A stretch of DNA of 64,000 nucleotides from CAVRQM01 sp963732775 (GTDB taxonomy: Bacteria; Pseudomonadota; Alphaproteobacteria; Acetobacterales; Acetobacteraceae), in contig CAVTAR010000004.1 in NCBI GenBank assembly GCA_963732775.1, positions 433,288 through 497,287 on the forward strand, in the 5' to 3' direction. A program made the translations under genes and the position numbers. Each line of letters starts with the position of its first letter. Within the stretch, counting starts at the first letter, position 1. The notes below the pieces were generated by a model. The model was not told the origin of the DNA and searched no databases. It saw only the letters and a program-made list of their open reading frames with translations. Positions 53,656-62,434 of this stretch are shown here, piece after piece.

Positions 53656-54852
53656 ATGACCACGCGACGCGGCCTGCTGGGCTCGGCGATCGGATGGGCG
53701 CTCGCCCCCGGCATCGCGCGGGCGGCGACATTCCACGGGTTCGACCCGGAGCACGTCGGCGGCGAGGGGCCGTCGGTCGAGGCGCTGCGCGCGATGGTCG
53801 CCGACGCGACCAAGCGGACGAAGCCCCGCAGCGGTCGGGGCTATGTGTTCGGCTACACGATGTGGGGCGGCTCGTCGCCGTTCTCTCAACTGAACCGGCA
53901 GGGTTTGCAGGAGGTCGCGGACCAGGCCGGGATCACGCTGCTGGTCGCCGACAACGAGTGGGATCCGCAGAAGAACATCGCCAACGCACAGTCTTTCGCG
54001 ACGCGCAACGTGGACGCGGTGATCAACAGCCTGCTCGACGTGCAGTTCGGTCAGGCGGTGCGCAAGCCGCTGGCCGACGCCGGCATCCCAATCGTCTCGC
54101 TCGACATCCCGATCGAGGGCGAGGCCTGGGTCGGTGTCGACAATGCCCGCGCCGGGTTCCGCGCCGGCACCTATCTGGCGCAGACCGCGCTCAGCCGCTG
54201 GGGCGCGGGCACGGTCGGCGGCGCCCATCTCGTGATCGCGGCGTTCCCGCTGGTGGGGCCGAACGGCAAGCTGCGCAACCTTTCCCAGGAGGCGGCGGTC
54301 CGGTCGGCGATCCCCGCGCTGCCGGCCGACCGGGTGACCTGGCTCGACATGCAGGGAACTGCCGAGAGCGGCTACCAGACCATGACCGACCTCGCCGGCA
54401 GGCTGGACCCGGCGGCACCCGTGCTGGTCGCCTCGTTCAGCGACGAGCAGCTGGCCGGGGCACTGCGCGCGCTCTCGGTGGCCGGCTTCGGCGACAAGGT
54501 GCTGGCGGTCGGCATGGGGGGCGAGCGGCTCGACGCGCTGGCCACCGACCCGAGCTTCATCGGCACCATGTCGTTCTTTCCCCGCCTCTATGCGCGCGCC
54601 GCCGTCCCGACCGCGCTCGCGGTCCTGGCCGGGGCGGCGCTGCCGCGAAGCGTGTTCGCCTACAGCGATCTGGTGACGCCGGCCACGGTATGCCGGGTCG
54701 ATCCCGCCACGCCATGCCGCACGCCCCCGGCATGGCAGCCGGCGCGCGATACGGTGGATGAGCCCGCTTATCGTGGCTACGTGCGGAGCTTGCACACGCG
54801 GCCCGAGTTCAAGGACTTTCAGATCCTGCTGCCGCCGGTCCCGAGCGACTGA
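53656..54852 (+). CDS. Second sugar ABC transporter substrate-binding protein, Tat-type signal
   Basis: 398-aa binding protein paralogous to the one at 47333. The leader TTRRGLLGSAIGWALAPGIARA is twin-arginine-like. The mature N-terminus ATFHGFDPEHVGG matches the FHGFDP of its paralogue. YVFGYTMWGGSSPFSQLNRQGLQEVADQ and SLDIPIEGEAWVGVDNARAGFRAG follow. GGGAGGA lies upstream of the ATG. There is no second ATPase or permease, so it probably shares the importer at 48537-51066. It converges with the LacI regulator. Confidence 0.9.
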   Translation: MTTRRGLLGSAIGWALAPGIARAATFHGFDPEHVGGEGPSVEALRAMVADATKRTKPRSGRGYVFGYTMWGGSSPFSQLNRQGLQEVADQAGITLLVADNEWDPQKNIANAQSFATRNVDAVINSLLDVQFGQAVRKPLADAGIPIVSLDIPIEGEAWVGVDNARAGFRAGTYLAQTALSRWGAGTVGGAHLVIAAFPLVGPNGKLRNLSQEAAVRSAIPALPADRVTWLDMQGTAESGYQTMTDLAGRLDPAAPVLVASFSDEQLAGALRALSVAGFGDKVLAVGMGGERLDALATDPSFIGTMSFFPRLYARAAVPTALAVLAGAALPRSVFAYSDLVTPATVCRVDPATPCRTPPAWQPARDTVDEPAYRGYVRSLHTRPEFKDFQILLPPVPSD

Positions 54853-54867
54853 TCCCGGACGGATATC

Positions 54868-54884
54868 GAGCGCCGCCGGCGCTC
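54868..54884. terminator. Hairpin between convergent genes
   Basis: GAGCGCC (54868-54874) pairs perfectly with GGCGCTC (54878-54884) around a 3-base loop. It lies in the gap between the convergent binding-protein and LacI genes and touches the LacI stop codon. It could end transcripts from both sides; no clear T-run is present. Confidence 0.4.
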
Positions 54885-55900
54885 ATGTGCTGCCGCGGGC
54901 GACCACCGTGAAGCCGAGGTCGATCACTCGCGGTCCGTCGCCTTGGCCTGAGCGGCGCGCCAGCAGCATTTGTCCGGCACGGCGACCGATTCCGGCGGCG
55001 CCGACGCCGACGGTGGTCAACGCCGGCGACATCTCCCGCGCTATCTCCAGGTCGCCGAACCCGGCCAGCGCCACTCGATCCGGGACCGCGTGGCCGCCTG
55101 CCTGGCATTGCAGCAAGGCGCCCACCGCCAGCACGTCCGTGCTGAAGAAGATCGCATCGGTGTCCGGTGCCCGCGCCAGCACCCGCAGCAGCGCCCGCCG
55201 GCCCTCGGCGATGCTGGCGCTGCCGACGCGGTCGATCGTGGGCGGGCGAACGCCGGCCCGCCGCGCCTCGGACGCGAACCCCGCCACCCGTGCCGAACCG
55301 CGCGCGTCGGCGCCGGCCACGGCCGCCAGACACCGCCGCCCGCGCTCCAGCATGTGCCGCGCCACGGCCGCCCCGGCGTCACGGTTGGAGAACCCCACCA
55401 CGATGTCGACCGGATCGCGCGCGAGATCCCAGGTCTCGACCACTGGCACGTCCAACCCGCGCAGCAGCGCCCGCGTCGCCGCGTCGCGCACGAGACCGAC
55501 CACGACGAACGCCTCTGGCTGACGCCCGGCCAAGGCGCGCAACAGGTCACGCTCGCGGCGGGCGGAGTAGCCGGTATCGCCGAGCACGATCTGCAGCCCG
55601 CTCGGCTGCAGCGCCTCGGCCAGCCCTTGCAGCGTGTCGGAAAAGACTGAATTGCCGATGGTCGGCACGACGACCGCGACGATGCCGCTGCGACGGGACG
55701 CGAGATTGCTCGCCGCGAGGTTCGGCACGTAGCCGAGCGACTGCACCGCGCCCATGACTTCGCGCCAGCGTGCCGGGTGCCACCTTGTCCGGCTGGCGCA
55801 GCGCGCGCGAGACGGTGATGGTCGAGGTGCCGGCCAGGGCCGCGACCTCGTCGAGCCGCGGCCTGCGCGGGAGGCTCGATGCGCCGTGCGTCATGCGCAT
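54883..55900 (-). pseudogene. LacI-family transcriptional regulator, +1 frameshift
   Basis: LacI/GalR repressor of 339 codons after repair. The N-terminal HTH is PRLDEVAALAGTSTITVSRALRQPDKV from the ATG at 55894 or 55900. One extra base near 55765 breaks the frame. The rest continues as the hinge VMGAVQSLGYVPNLAASNLASRRS and the effector domain (VAVVVPTIGNSVFSDTLQGLAEAL, FFSTDVLAVGALLQCQ, VALAGFGDLEIAREMSPALTTV). It diverges from the PhyH gene, with a perfect LacI-type operator between them. Confidence 0.88.
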
Positions 55901-55947
55901 TGCCTAGCACGCGCGCGGCGGCCGGCGGCGCCTTTGACGGAACCCGA

Positions 55948-55961
55948 TGACAGCGCTAACA
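55948..55961. promoter_or_regulatory. LacI-family operator
   Basis: TGACAGCGCTAACA matches the LacI-family consensus TGnnAnCGnTnnCA at every fixed position, with the central CG pair. It lies 26 bp upstream of the PhyH ATG and 47 bp upstream of the LacI start, so one site could control both genes. Confidence 0.65.
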
Positions 55962-55987
55962 TCTGCGCGGTCAGGAGGGCATGGTGC

Positions 55988-56857
55988 ATGGTCGACGACA
56001 ACGCAGTCCGGCACTACCGCGAACAGGGATGGCTGCTGGTGGAGGACGTGCTCGACCGGACGGAATTGGCCGCCTTGCGCGACAGGGTGGCCGTCATGGT
56101 GGCCGGAGCCAGGGGCCTGAACACCCATTCCGACCTATACGATCTAGAACCGGACCACCGTCCGGATGCGCCGCGGGTGCGGCGGATCAAGACGCCGGAC
56201 AAGTCCGACGCCGCGTTCGCCGACCTCGCTCGCGCGCCAAAACTGGTGGCGATCCTGCAGGCGCTGCTCGGCACCGGCTCGGTCCGGCTGCAGGGTTCGA
56301 AGATCAACCTTAAGGCGGCCGGCGGCGGTGCCCCGGTGGAATGGCACCAGGACTGGGCCTTTTATCCGGCGACGAATGACGACCTGCTGGCGGTGGGCGT
56401 CATGCTCGACGACTGCACCGTGGAGAACGGGGCGATGCTCATGCTGCCGGGCACGCATATCGGACCGGTGTTCGATCATCATGCCGACGGATGCTTCTGC
56501 GGCGCGATCGACCCGGCAGCGCTGGCGCTTGCGACGGCGGTGCCGGTGGTCGGGCGCGCCGGCTCGATGAGCTTCCATCACGTGCGCACGGTGCACGGCT
56601 CGGCGCAGAACCTGTCCGACTGGCCGCGCGCGCTGCTGTTATACGAGTTCGCCGCCGCCGATGCGTTTCCGCTGTCGGGCGTGCGTGACCTCGCCGAGTT
56701 CGATTCCCGGCTGGTGTCGGGAGCCGCGACGATCCTGCCCCGCCTTGCCCCTGTCCCGGTGCGCATGCCGCTGCCCCCGGCACCGAATCAGGGCTCGATC
56801 TACGAGAACCAGTCGACCACAACCCATCGGTATTTCAGCCGAAAACACGCCGCTTGA
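55988..56857 (+). CDS. Phytanoyl-CoA dioxygenase (PhyH) family non-haem iron oxygenase
   Basis: 289-aa 2-oxoglutarate/Fe(II)-type oxygenase. The iron ligands are visible: His120 and Asp122 in EWHQDW and the distal His203 in TVHGSAQN. The Arg in DWPRALLLYEF could bind 2-oxoglutarate. AGGAGG lies 9 bases before the ATG at 55988; an ATG seven bases earlier is out of frame. It is divergent from the LacI regulator and next to sugar-transport genes. The substrate is unknown; such enzymes hydroxylate small organic acids, osmolytes or phosphonates. Confidence 0.88.
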   Translation: MVDDNAVRHYREQGWLLVEDVLDRTELAALRDRVAVMVAGARGLNTHSDLYDLEPDHRPDAPRVRRIKTPDKSDAAFADLARAPKLVAILQALLGTGSVRLQGSKINLKAAGGGAPVEWHQDWAFYPATNDDLLAVGVMLDDCTVENGAMLMLPGTHIGPVFDHHADGCFCGAIDPAALALATAVPVVGRAGSMSFHHVRTVHGSAQNLSDWPRALLLYEFAAADAFPLSGVRDLAEFDSRLVSGAATILPRLAPVPVRMPLPPAPNQGSIYENQSTTTHRYFSRKHAA

Positions 56858-56939
56858 CGGCAACGAGTACGACCTGGAGGCCGCAGCGGATTGCCGAGCG
56901 CCTGCGGCCAGTCGATTTGAACGCAAGCGGCGCGACCCC

Positions 56940-57150
56940 GACACGCCGTCGGGACGCGAGCGGGCGTGCGTGCGCGCTGTGCGCGTGCGGCTGTCGCGGC
57001 CGCGCGCATTGTTGCTGGACGAGCCGTTCGCCGCGCTAGACCGGGCGCTGCGGGCCCCGCTGCCCGCCACGTGGGTGAAGCAGGTGCGAGAACGCGGACT
57101 GCCCTGCCGATGGCTGCGCGCGACAGCGACGAGGCAGTGGGGCGGGTCGG
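56940..57150 (+). pseudogene. ABC ATPase fragment (decayed)
   Basis: A short reading frame holds RERACVRAVRVRLSRPRALLLDEPFAALDRALRAPL, the region just after the ABC signature together with Walker B and D-loop, as in nitrate/spermidine-type importers. Neither a Walker A motif nor an intact LSGGQ signature is present, and the downstream sequence loses similarity. It fills the gap between PhyH and the next, opposite-strand operon. It is probably a remnant of a deleted transporter. Confidence 0.5.
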
Positions 57151-57155
57151 TGACC

Positions 57156-58661
57156 CTATCGCGCGCCGGCATGAATGAACGACATGATGCGCGCTGACAT
57201 GCGTCCGTAGTCGCGGTCGTTGGCGGTCTCGCCGGTGATGCGCATTCCGTGCATCACGACGATTCGGTCGGCGACCGCGATCAACTCGGGCATGTCCGAG
57301 GAGATTACCAGCACCGCCGCGCCGCCCTCGGCGAGGTCACGGATCAGGCGGTGCAGGTAAGCCTTCGTTTTGATATCTATGCCAACCGTCGGCTCATCGA
57401 TGAGTAGGATTTGGGTGCCGGCGGCGAGCCATTTCGCCAGGCTGACCTTCTGCTGGTTGCCGCCGGACAGGTTTGCCACCGGGGCTCGCAGCGACACCAT
57501 GCGCACCTCAAGCCGGCGCAGCACCGGCAGCACGGCCCCGGCCACGCGCCCGTCGTGCAGACATCCGAGCCGGGAGCGCATGCGTCGCCACAGCGTGATG
57601 CCGGCATTGGCCAGCACGCCGTGCAGCAGGATAACACCCTCGCGCTTGCGGTCCTCGCTGACGTAGCCGATACCGAAACGCCGTAGTGCCTGTCCCGGCG
57701 AGGCGATGCGGGCCGACTTCCCGCGTACGAAGATTTCGCCGTGGGTGACCCGGTCGAGGCCCACCACGGCGCGCGCCAGTTCGCTACGGCCGGCGCCGAC
57801 CAGGCCGTACAGCCCGACCACCTCGCCGTCGTGCAGGTCGAGGTGGATGTCGCGATGGCCGGCGGACGTCGCCACGCCGCACAGCGCGAGCGCAGGCGCG
57901 CCCCGGCGCGCGTCGCCGTGCGGGCCCAGCGCCTCCTCGTCCCGGCCGATCATCAGCCGCACCAGATCGCCGCGCGCAAAATCCGCCATGGGGCGGCTGT
58001 CGCAGGCATTGCCGCCGTCGCGCAGCACGGTGACGGTGTCGCACAGCGCCTGCACTTCCTCCAGCTTGTGGCTGACGAACCCGATCGCCACGCCCTGGTC
58101 GCGGAGCCGGCGCAGCACGCGGACCAATGCCTCGGTTTCGTGCGAGGTGAGCGAGGCGGTCGGCTCGTCGAGCAGCAGCACCCGCGATTGCAGCGACAGC
58201 GCGCGGGCGATCTCCACCATCTGCATCGTGGCGGTACTCAGCCGCGCGACGGGCTGGCGCGGGTCGAGGTCGAGGTCGAGCAGGTGCAGCCAGCGCGTCG
58301 CCTCAGCATGGATCGCGGCGAAATCGATCGGGCGCAAGCGGCCGAGGGCGACGCGGTCGAGCAGGATGTTCTCGCCCACCGAGAAGCGCGGGATCAGGTT
58401 GCGCTCCTGGTGCACCACGCCGATGCCGGCCGCGATCGCGTCGATGGGATGCGCGAAGCGGACCGCCTGGCCGCCCATGAGCATGGTCCCGGCGTCGGGC
58501 GCGTGCGCGCCGGTGATGACCTTGATCAGCGTGGACTTGCCCGCGCCGTTCTCGCCCAGAAGGGCATGGATGCTGCCCGCCCGCAATCGCACCGAGACGC
58601 CGCGCAGGGCGCGCACACCGGGGAACGATTTCTCGATGTCGATGAGCTCCAGCGCGCTCAT
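57156..58661 (-). CDS. Ribose-type sugar ABC transporter ATP-binding protein (duplicated ABC domains)
   Basis: 501-aa RbsA-like ATPase. First domain: Walker A GENGAGKST, Walker B VLLLDEPTASL, FVSHKLEEVQ. Second domain: GLVGAGRSELARAVVG, signature LSGGNQQKVSLAKWL, Walker B ILLIDEPTVGIDIKTKAYL. The start at 58661 overlaps the stop of the upstream permease (ATGA). It is the last gene of the minus-strand operon binding protein, permease, permease, ATPase. Confidence 0.93.
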   Translation of the reverse strand: MSALELIDIEKSFPGVRALRGVSVRLRAGSIHALLGENGAGKSTLIKVITGAHAPDAGTMLMGGQAVRFAHPIDAIAAGIGVVHQERNLIPRFSVGENILLDRVALGRLRPIDFAAIHAEATRWLHLLDLDLDPRQPVARLSTATMQMVEIARALSLQSRVLLLDEPTASLTSHETEALVRVLRRLRDQGVAIGFVSHKLEEVQALCDTVTVLRDGGNACDSRPMADFARGDLVRLMIGRDEEALGPHGDARRGAPALALCGVATSAGHRDIHLDLHDGEVVGLYGLVGAGRSELARAVVGLDRVTHGEIFVRGKSARIASPGQALRRFGIGYVSEDRKREGVILLHGVLANAGITLWRRMRSRLGCLHDGRVAGAVLPVLRRLEVRMVSLRAPVANLSGGNQQKVSLAKWLAAGTQILLIDEPTVGIDIKTKAYLHRLIRDLAEGGAAVLVISSDMPELIAVADRIVVMHGMRITGETANDRDYGRMSARIMSFIHAGAR

Positions 58662-59596
58662 GGGATCCGCGCGGCGCGCATCCGGCCGAGGCCGACGGCG
58701 GCCAGGATCAGCAGTCCGAGCAGGAGCTGGACGTAGTATGGATCGACCCGAAACAGCACCAGCGCCTGCGCGATCAGCGCCACCAGCGCGACACCGCAGA
58801 CGGTGCCGGCGACGCTGACATGGCCGCCGCTCAGCGCGGCACCGCCGATCACCGGGGCGGCGAACGAGGGAATGAGCCAGTCGTCGCCGATGGTCGGCTG
58901 GCCCAGCTGCAACCTTGCCACCGCCATCATGCCGGCCGCCGCGGCGAGCATGCCGGACAGCACGTGGGTGGTGACGACGACGCTCGACACCGCGATGCCG
59001 GACATCTCCGCGGCCGAGGCGTTGCCGCCGACCGCGAGGATCTGCCGCCCGATCGGCAGCCGTGCCAGCATCCACCCCACGGCGACGGCGGCGATGCCGG
59101 CCGGCAGCAGCAGCACCGGCACCGGCCCGAACCCGGCGTTGCCGATCGCCTTCACGCTTTCCGGAATGCCGTAGAACGGCTGCGCCTGGCTGATGCCGAG
59201 ATTGATGCCCTTGAACGCGGCCATCGTCGCCAGCGTGACGATGAACGCGGACAACCCGGCCCGCGTCGTCAGCAATCCGTTGCACCATCCGCACGCGCCG
59301 CCGAGCAGCAGCCCACCGGTCGCCGCGACGAGCGGCGGGATGTCCCAGCGCTGCATGACACCCGCGAAACAGACCGCGACCAGGCCGCCGATCGCGCCGA
59401 TCGACAGGTTCATCTGCCCGAGCGCTATCACCACCATCTGCGCCAGCGCGATCAGCGTCGACAGCGCCAGCGTGTCGAGCAGCACGAAGACGTTGAACGG
59501 CGACAGGAAGTCCGGACGCAGGGCGCCCAGCACGGCCACGGCCGCCACCGCGATCGCCGCCAGCCCGAACCAGTCCGTGGCCAGCAGCCGGCGCAT
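58658..59596 (-). CDS. Ribose-type sugar ABC transporter permease 2
   Basis: 312-aa RbsC-like permease. It starts MRRLLATDWFGLAAIAVAAVAVLGALRPDFLSPFN. The family motif has the variant IALGQMNLSIGAIGGLVA, where most members have GGIDLSVG. GGNASAAEMSGI and IGGAALSGGHVSVAGTVCG follow. It overlaps the first permease (ATGA) and the ATPase (ATGA). Two different permeases suggest a heterodimeric channel. Confidence 0.92.
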   Translation of the reverse strand: MRRLLATDWFGLAAIAVAAVAVLGALRPDFLSPFNVFVLLDTLALSTLIALAQMVVIALGQMNLSIGAIGGLVAVCFAGVMQRWDIPPLVAATGGLLLGGACGWCNGLLTTRAGLSAFIVTLATMAAFKGINLGISQAQPFYGIPESVKAIGNAGFGPVPVLLLPAGIAAVAVGWMLARLPIGRQILAVGGNASAAEMSGIAVSSVVVTTHVLSGMLAAAAGMMAVARLQLGQPTIGDDWLIPSFAAPVIGGAALSGGHVSVAGTVCGVALVALIAQALVLFRVDPYYVQLLLGLLILAAVGLGRMRAARIP

Positions 59597-60609
59597 CAGC
59601 GCAGCCCCAGGATGAGGCGGTGCCGCCCCCGGTCGATCAGCACCGCGCCGAGCAGCAGCAGGCCGAGGAAAAACTGCACCCAGAACTCGCCGACGTGCAG
59701 CAGCAGCAAGCCGCTGTTCAGCACCGTCACCAGCACCGCGCCGAGCACGGCGCCAGGGACGGAGGCGCGGCCGCCGGCCAGCAGCGCGCCGCCCAGCACC
59801 GGGCCGAGAAAGGCCGGCAGCAGCCAGTCCTGCCCGAGATTGCCGGCCATGGCGGGGATGGCCGCGCCGTTGCGCATGGACAACATCAAGCCCGCCAGCG
59901 CCGCCAGCAGCCCCGCCAGCATGTGGCACAGCGTGATGGTGCGACCCACGTCGACGCCGGACAGCAGTGCGGCGCGGGGGTTAGCACCGCTCGCCAGCAT
60001 CTCCCGCCCCAGCGCGGTATATCGGTATAGTCCGTGCAGCAGCGCCGCCGAACCCAGCGCCACCGCCAGCATGGGCGAGACCACGCGCCACCAGCGGAGG
60101 CGCGCGAAGCCGGCGAAGGCGGCGGGCAGGTCGTTGAACGGCTGCGCGTGGGTCAGCACGATCATCGCGCCGAAGAACACGCTCATCGTGGCCAGCGTGA
60201 CGACGAAGCTGTGCAGCCCGCTGCGCACGATGAGGCAGCCGTTCACCAGGCCCAGCGCGGCGCCTGTGGCGAGCGCGCTGGCCAGCCCGATTGCCAGCGG
60301 TGCGTGCGCCACCTGCATCAGCCAGCCAGCGGCCATCGCCGAGGCGACGCCCGTGGCGCCGATCGACAGGTCGAGGCCGCCGGTGACGATCACCGTCATC
60401 ATCGACAGGCCGACCAGGATGTTGACCGCGCCGGTGCGGCCGAGCGCGAACAGGTTGAACGGCGAGGTGAAGCCGTGCGTCAGAAACCCGAAGCCCGCGC
60501 AGAACAGCGCCAGCAGGACGAGCAGCCCGAACTCGACCGACAGCAACGCGCCGATCGCGAACGCGCGCCGCGCCGGGGCGGTGCGGCCCGCCGGCGCCTC
60601 GGTGGTCAG
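59596..60609 (-). CDS. Ribose-type sugar ABC transporter permease 1, probable non-ATG start
   Basis: About 337-aa RbsC-like permease with the hallmark VTGGLDLSIGATGVASAM, the loop SGANPRAALLSGVDVGRT and LGGALLAGGRASVPGAVLG. No ATG or GTG lies near the expected start. A CTG at 60609 forms CTGA with the stop of the binding protein, exactly where neighbouring genes use ATGA or GTGA; a TTG at 60546 is the next in-frame option. I give the CTG start as the likeliest by analogy. The stop overlaps the ATG of permease 2. Confidence 0.85.
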   Translation of the reverse strand: MTTEAPAGRTAPARRAFAIGALLSVEFGLLVLLALFCAGFGFLTHGFTSPFNLFALGRTGAVNILVGLSMMTVIVTGGLDLSIGATGVASAMAAGWLMQVAHAPLAIGLASALATGAALGLVNGCLIVRSGLHSFVVTLATMSVFFGAMIVLTHAQPFNDLPAAFAGFARLRWWRVVSPMLAVALGSAALLHGLYRYTALGREMLASGANPRAALLSGVDVGRTITLCHMLAGLLAALAGLMLSMRNGAAIPAMAGNLGQDWLLPAFLGPVLGGALLAGGRASVPGAVLGAVLVTVLNSGLLLLHVGEFWVQFFLGLLLLGAVLIDRGRHRLILGLR

Positions 60610-61628
60610 GGACAGGCGAGAAACTTCTGCTGCACGTCGGCGAGCAGCGTCTTGGTCACGGCCCGCATGGTGTCGAGGTAGTGGTCGACCTCGCCGGGGC
60701 CGGCGAGCGCCGTGCCGCTGTCGATGAAGTGCGTGGTCTGCGCCGTGTGCGCCCACGGCGCGTCGGCCCGCACCTTGCAGCCGGCGGCGAGCCGCCCCAG
60801 CACGTAGCTGCCGACATATCCCTGGCCATACGGGTTCTGCAGCATCGTGCCGTCGACGAAGCCGTCCTTGATCGCGGCCAGCACCACCGCGTCGTGGTCG
60901 ATGCCGATCATGTGGATGCGCTTGTCGCCGATCTTGCGCAGCGCCTGCGAGGCGACCACGGCGGGGATCCAGGCGGTGGTGACGATGCCGTCGACCTGGC
61001 TGCCTTGGGTCGCGAGAAAGCTGTTGATCTTGTCCTGCGCCGGCTCCGGCGCGTCGATGTCGGCGATGGTCTGGACGAGCGTGACCTTGCCGTTCGTCTC
61101 GGCGACGGCGCGCGCGACCTCGTCCATGCGCAGCTTCGTGTTTGGATCGACGAGGAAGCCGGTGAAGTGGGCGATGCGGCCGTGCCCGCCCATCGCCTTG
61201 ATGAGCGCCTGCGTGCCGAGATAGGCGGAGTGCCCGGTGTCGGTGCCCATGCAGAACAGCGCCTTCGACGGGTCGAGCAGGCAGCCGGCGAGCGCGATGG
61301 ACGGGATGCCGTTGTCGGCGAGTTCGGCGACGGTCGGGCGGGTGCCGACGGCGTCGCCGGGGAAGATCAGGAAGCCGTTGTAGCCCTGCGAGGCGAGGCT
61401 ACTAATGAGGTCGTTCTGCTGCGACAGCGTCCAGCTCGGCGGCACCTTGTAGTCGGCGGCGGCGAGGTGGAAGTCGCGCACTGCGTCCGCCCCGGCCTGC
61501 GCCCAGGCCGCGAAGTAGGGGTGCGGGCCGCCGGGGACCAGGGCCACCTTGGTCGATGCGGTGTCGGCATTGGCTACCGTGGCGACGAGTGACGCGACGA
61601 TCGAGCTGGCGAGCAGGATGCGCTTCAT
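60606..61628 (-). CDS. Sugar ABC transporter substrate-binding protein
   Basis: 340-aa periplasmic binding protein with a Sec signal peptide (MKRILLASSIVASLVATVANA). The mature part begins KVALVPGGPHPYFAAWAQAGADAV and continues LISSLASQGYNGFLIFPGD and IVTTAWIPAVVASQALRKIG. AGGAGGGG lies upstream of the ATG. It is the first gene of its operon and divergent from a GntR regulator. The ligand may be the acid or sugar processed by the enolase-family enzyme and mutarotase to the right. Confidence 0.92.
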   Translation of the reverse strand: MKRILLASSIVASLVATVANADTASTKVALVPGGPHPYFAAWAQAGADAVRDFHLAAADYKVPPSWTLSQQNDLISSLASQGYNGFLIFPGDAVGTRPTVAELADNGIPSIALAGCLLDPSKALFCMGTDTGHSAYLGTQALIKAMGGHGRIAHFTGFLVDPNTKLRMDEVARAVAETNGKVTLVQTIADIDAPEPAQDKINSFLATQGSQVDGIVTTAWIPAVVASQALRKIGDKRIHMIGIDHDAVVLAAIKDGFVDGTMLQNPYGQGYVGSYVLGRLAAGCKVRADAPWAHTAQTTHFIDSGTALAGPGEVDHYLDTMRAVTKTLLADVQQKFLACP

Positions 61629-61725
61629 GGGCCGGCCCCTCCTATCTGGCTACGCGCATGGAGCAGCGCGCTTGGCGCGACCATCGCGCAGCGCCGCGCG
61701 GTTGGCAATCACCGGGTTTGCGTTC

Positions 61726-61748
61726 GGACGAAAAATTTTCCATCGTCC
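61726..61748. promoter_or_regulatory. Inverted repeat in the divergent binding-protein/GntR promoter
   Basis: GGACGA at 61726-61731 pairs with TCGTCC at 61743-61748 across an A/T-rich 11-base centre (AAAATTTTCCA). It lies directly upstream of the GntR GTG start and about 98 bp from the binding-protein ATG. It is a candidate operator for the adjacent regulator. Confidence 0.45.
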
Positions 61749-61752
61749 ATTC

Positions 61753-62420
61753 GTGGCCACCTTGCAGCGATCGACCCTGGCCGAGCAGGCCGATCGCGAA
61801 CTGCGCGAGCGCATCGTGCAGGGCGAGCTGCCGGCCGGGCGGCGGCTGCTGCCGGAGGAGCTCGGCCAGGCGCTGGCGATCAGCCCGACGCCGGTGAAGG
61901 AAGCGCTGGCCATGCTGCATCGCGACGGACTGGTGGAGGTCGCGTCGCGTCGCGGCGTCGCCGTGCGCCGGTTCACGCCGCACGACATCACCGAGCTGTA
62001 CCACGCGCGCCTGATGGTGGAGGCGAGCGCGATCGCGACCGGGCTCGACGCCGCCCGCGTCGATGCCGCGTTCCTCGCCCGCGCCGATGCCTGCGCCGCG
62101 CTGCACGCCGAGCGCAGCGGCCGCCGCAGCCGCGCCGATTTGCGCCAGGCGCTGCGCCACGACCACGACCTGCACACGCTGTTCGTCGGGCTGGCGGCCA
62201 ACGCGCTGGTCGCCGAGCTGCACCAGGGCCTGCTGCGGCAGACCCAGCTCGTGCGTGCCTATTCGCTGCGCGCCTACGATTTGGGGCGACTGGAGCAGAC
62301 GCGGCGCGACCACGCGGAAATCCTGGCCGGGCTGCGCTCGGGCACACCGACGCCGCCGTGGCCGCGTTGCGGGAGCACCTCGCGCACAGCCGCGAGCACG
62401 TGCTGGCCGATCAACGCTAG
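61753..62420 (+). pseudogene. FCD-type GntR-family regulator, one-base deletion
   Basis: About 222-aa regulator. The winged-helix region is LRERIVQGELPAGRRLLPEELGQALAISPTPVKEALAMLHRDGLVEVASRRGVAVR. The FCD domain includes HDITELYHARLMVEASAIATGL and ALRHDHDLHTLFVGLAANALVAELHQG. After HAEILAGLRSG the frame breaks near 62339; the expected ending HTDAAVAALREHLAHSREHVLADQR follows in another frame and stops at 62420. The GTG at 61753 is the likely start. GGGAGG then precedes the dehydratase gene. Confidence 0.85.
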
Positions 62421-62434
62421 CGGGAGGCCGCTCC

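Noticed and set aside
57000..57060. Intact new ABC ATPase gene downstream of PhyH
   Set aside because: There is no Walker A motif or signature sequence in any frame upstream; only the Walker B block is recognisable, so it was listed as a fragment.
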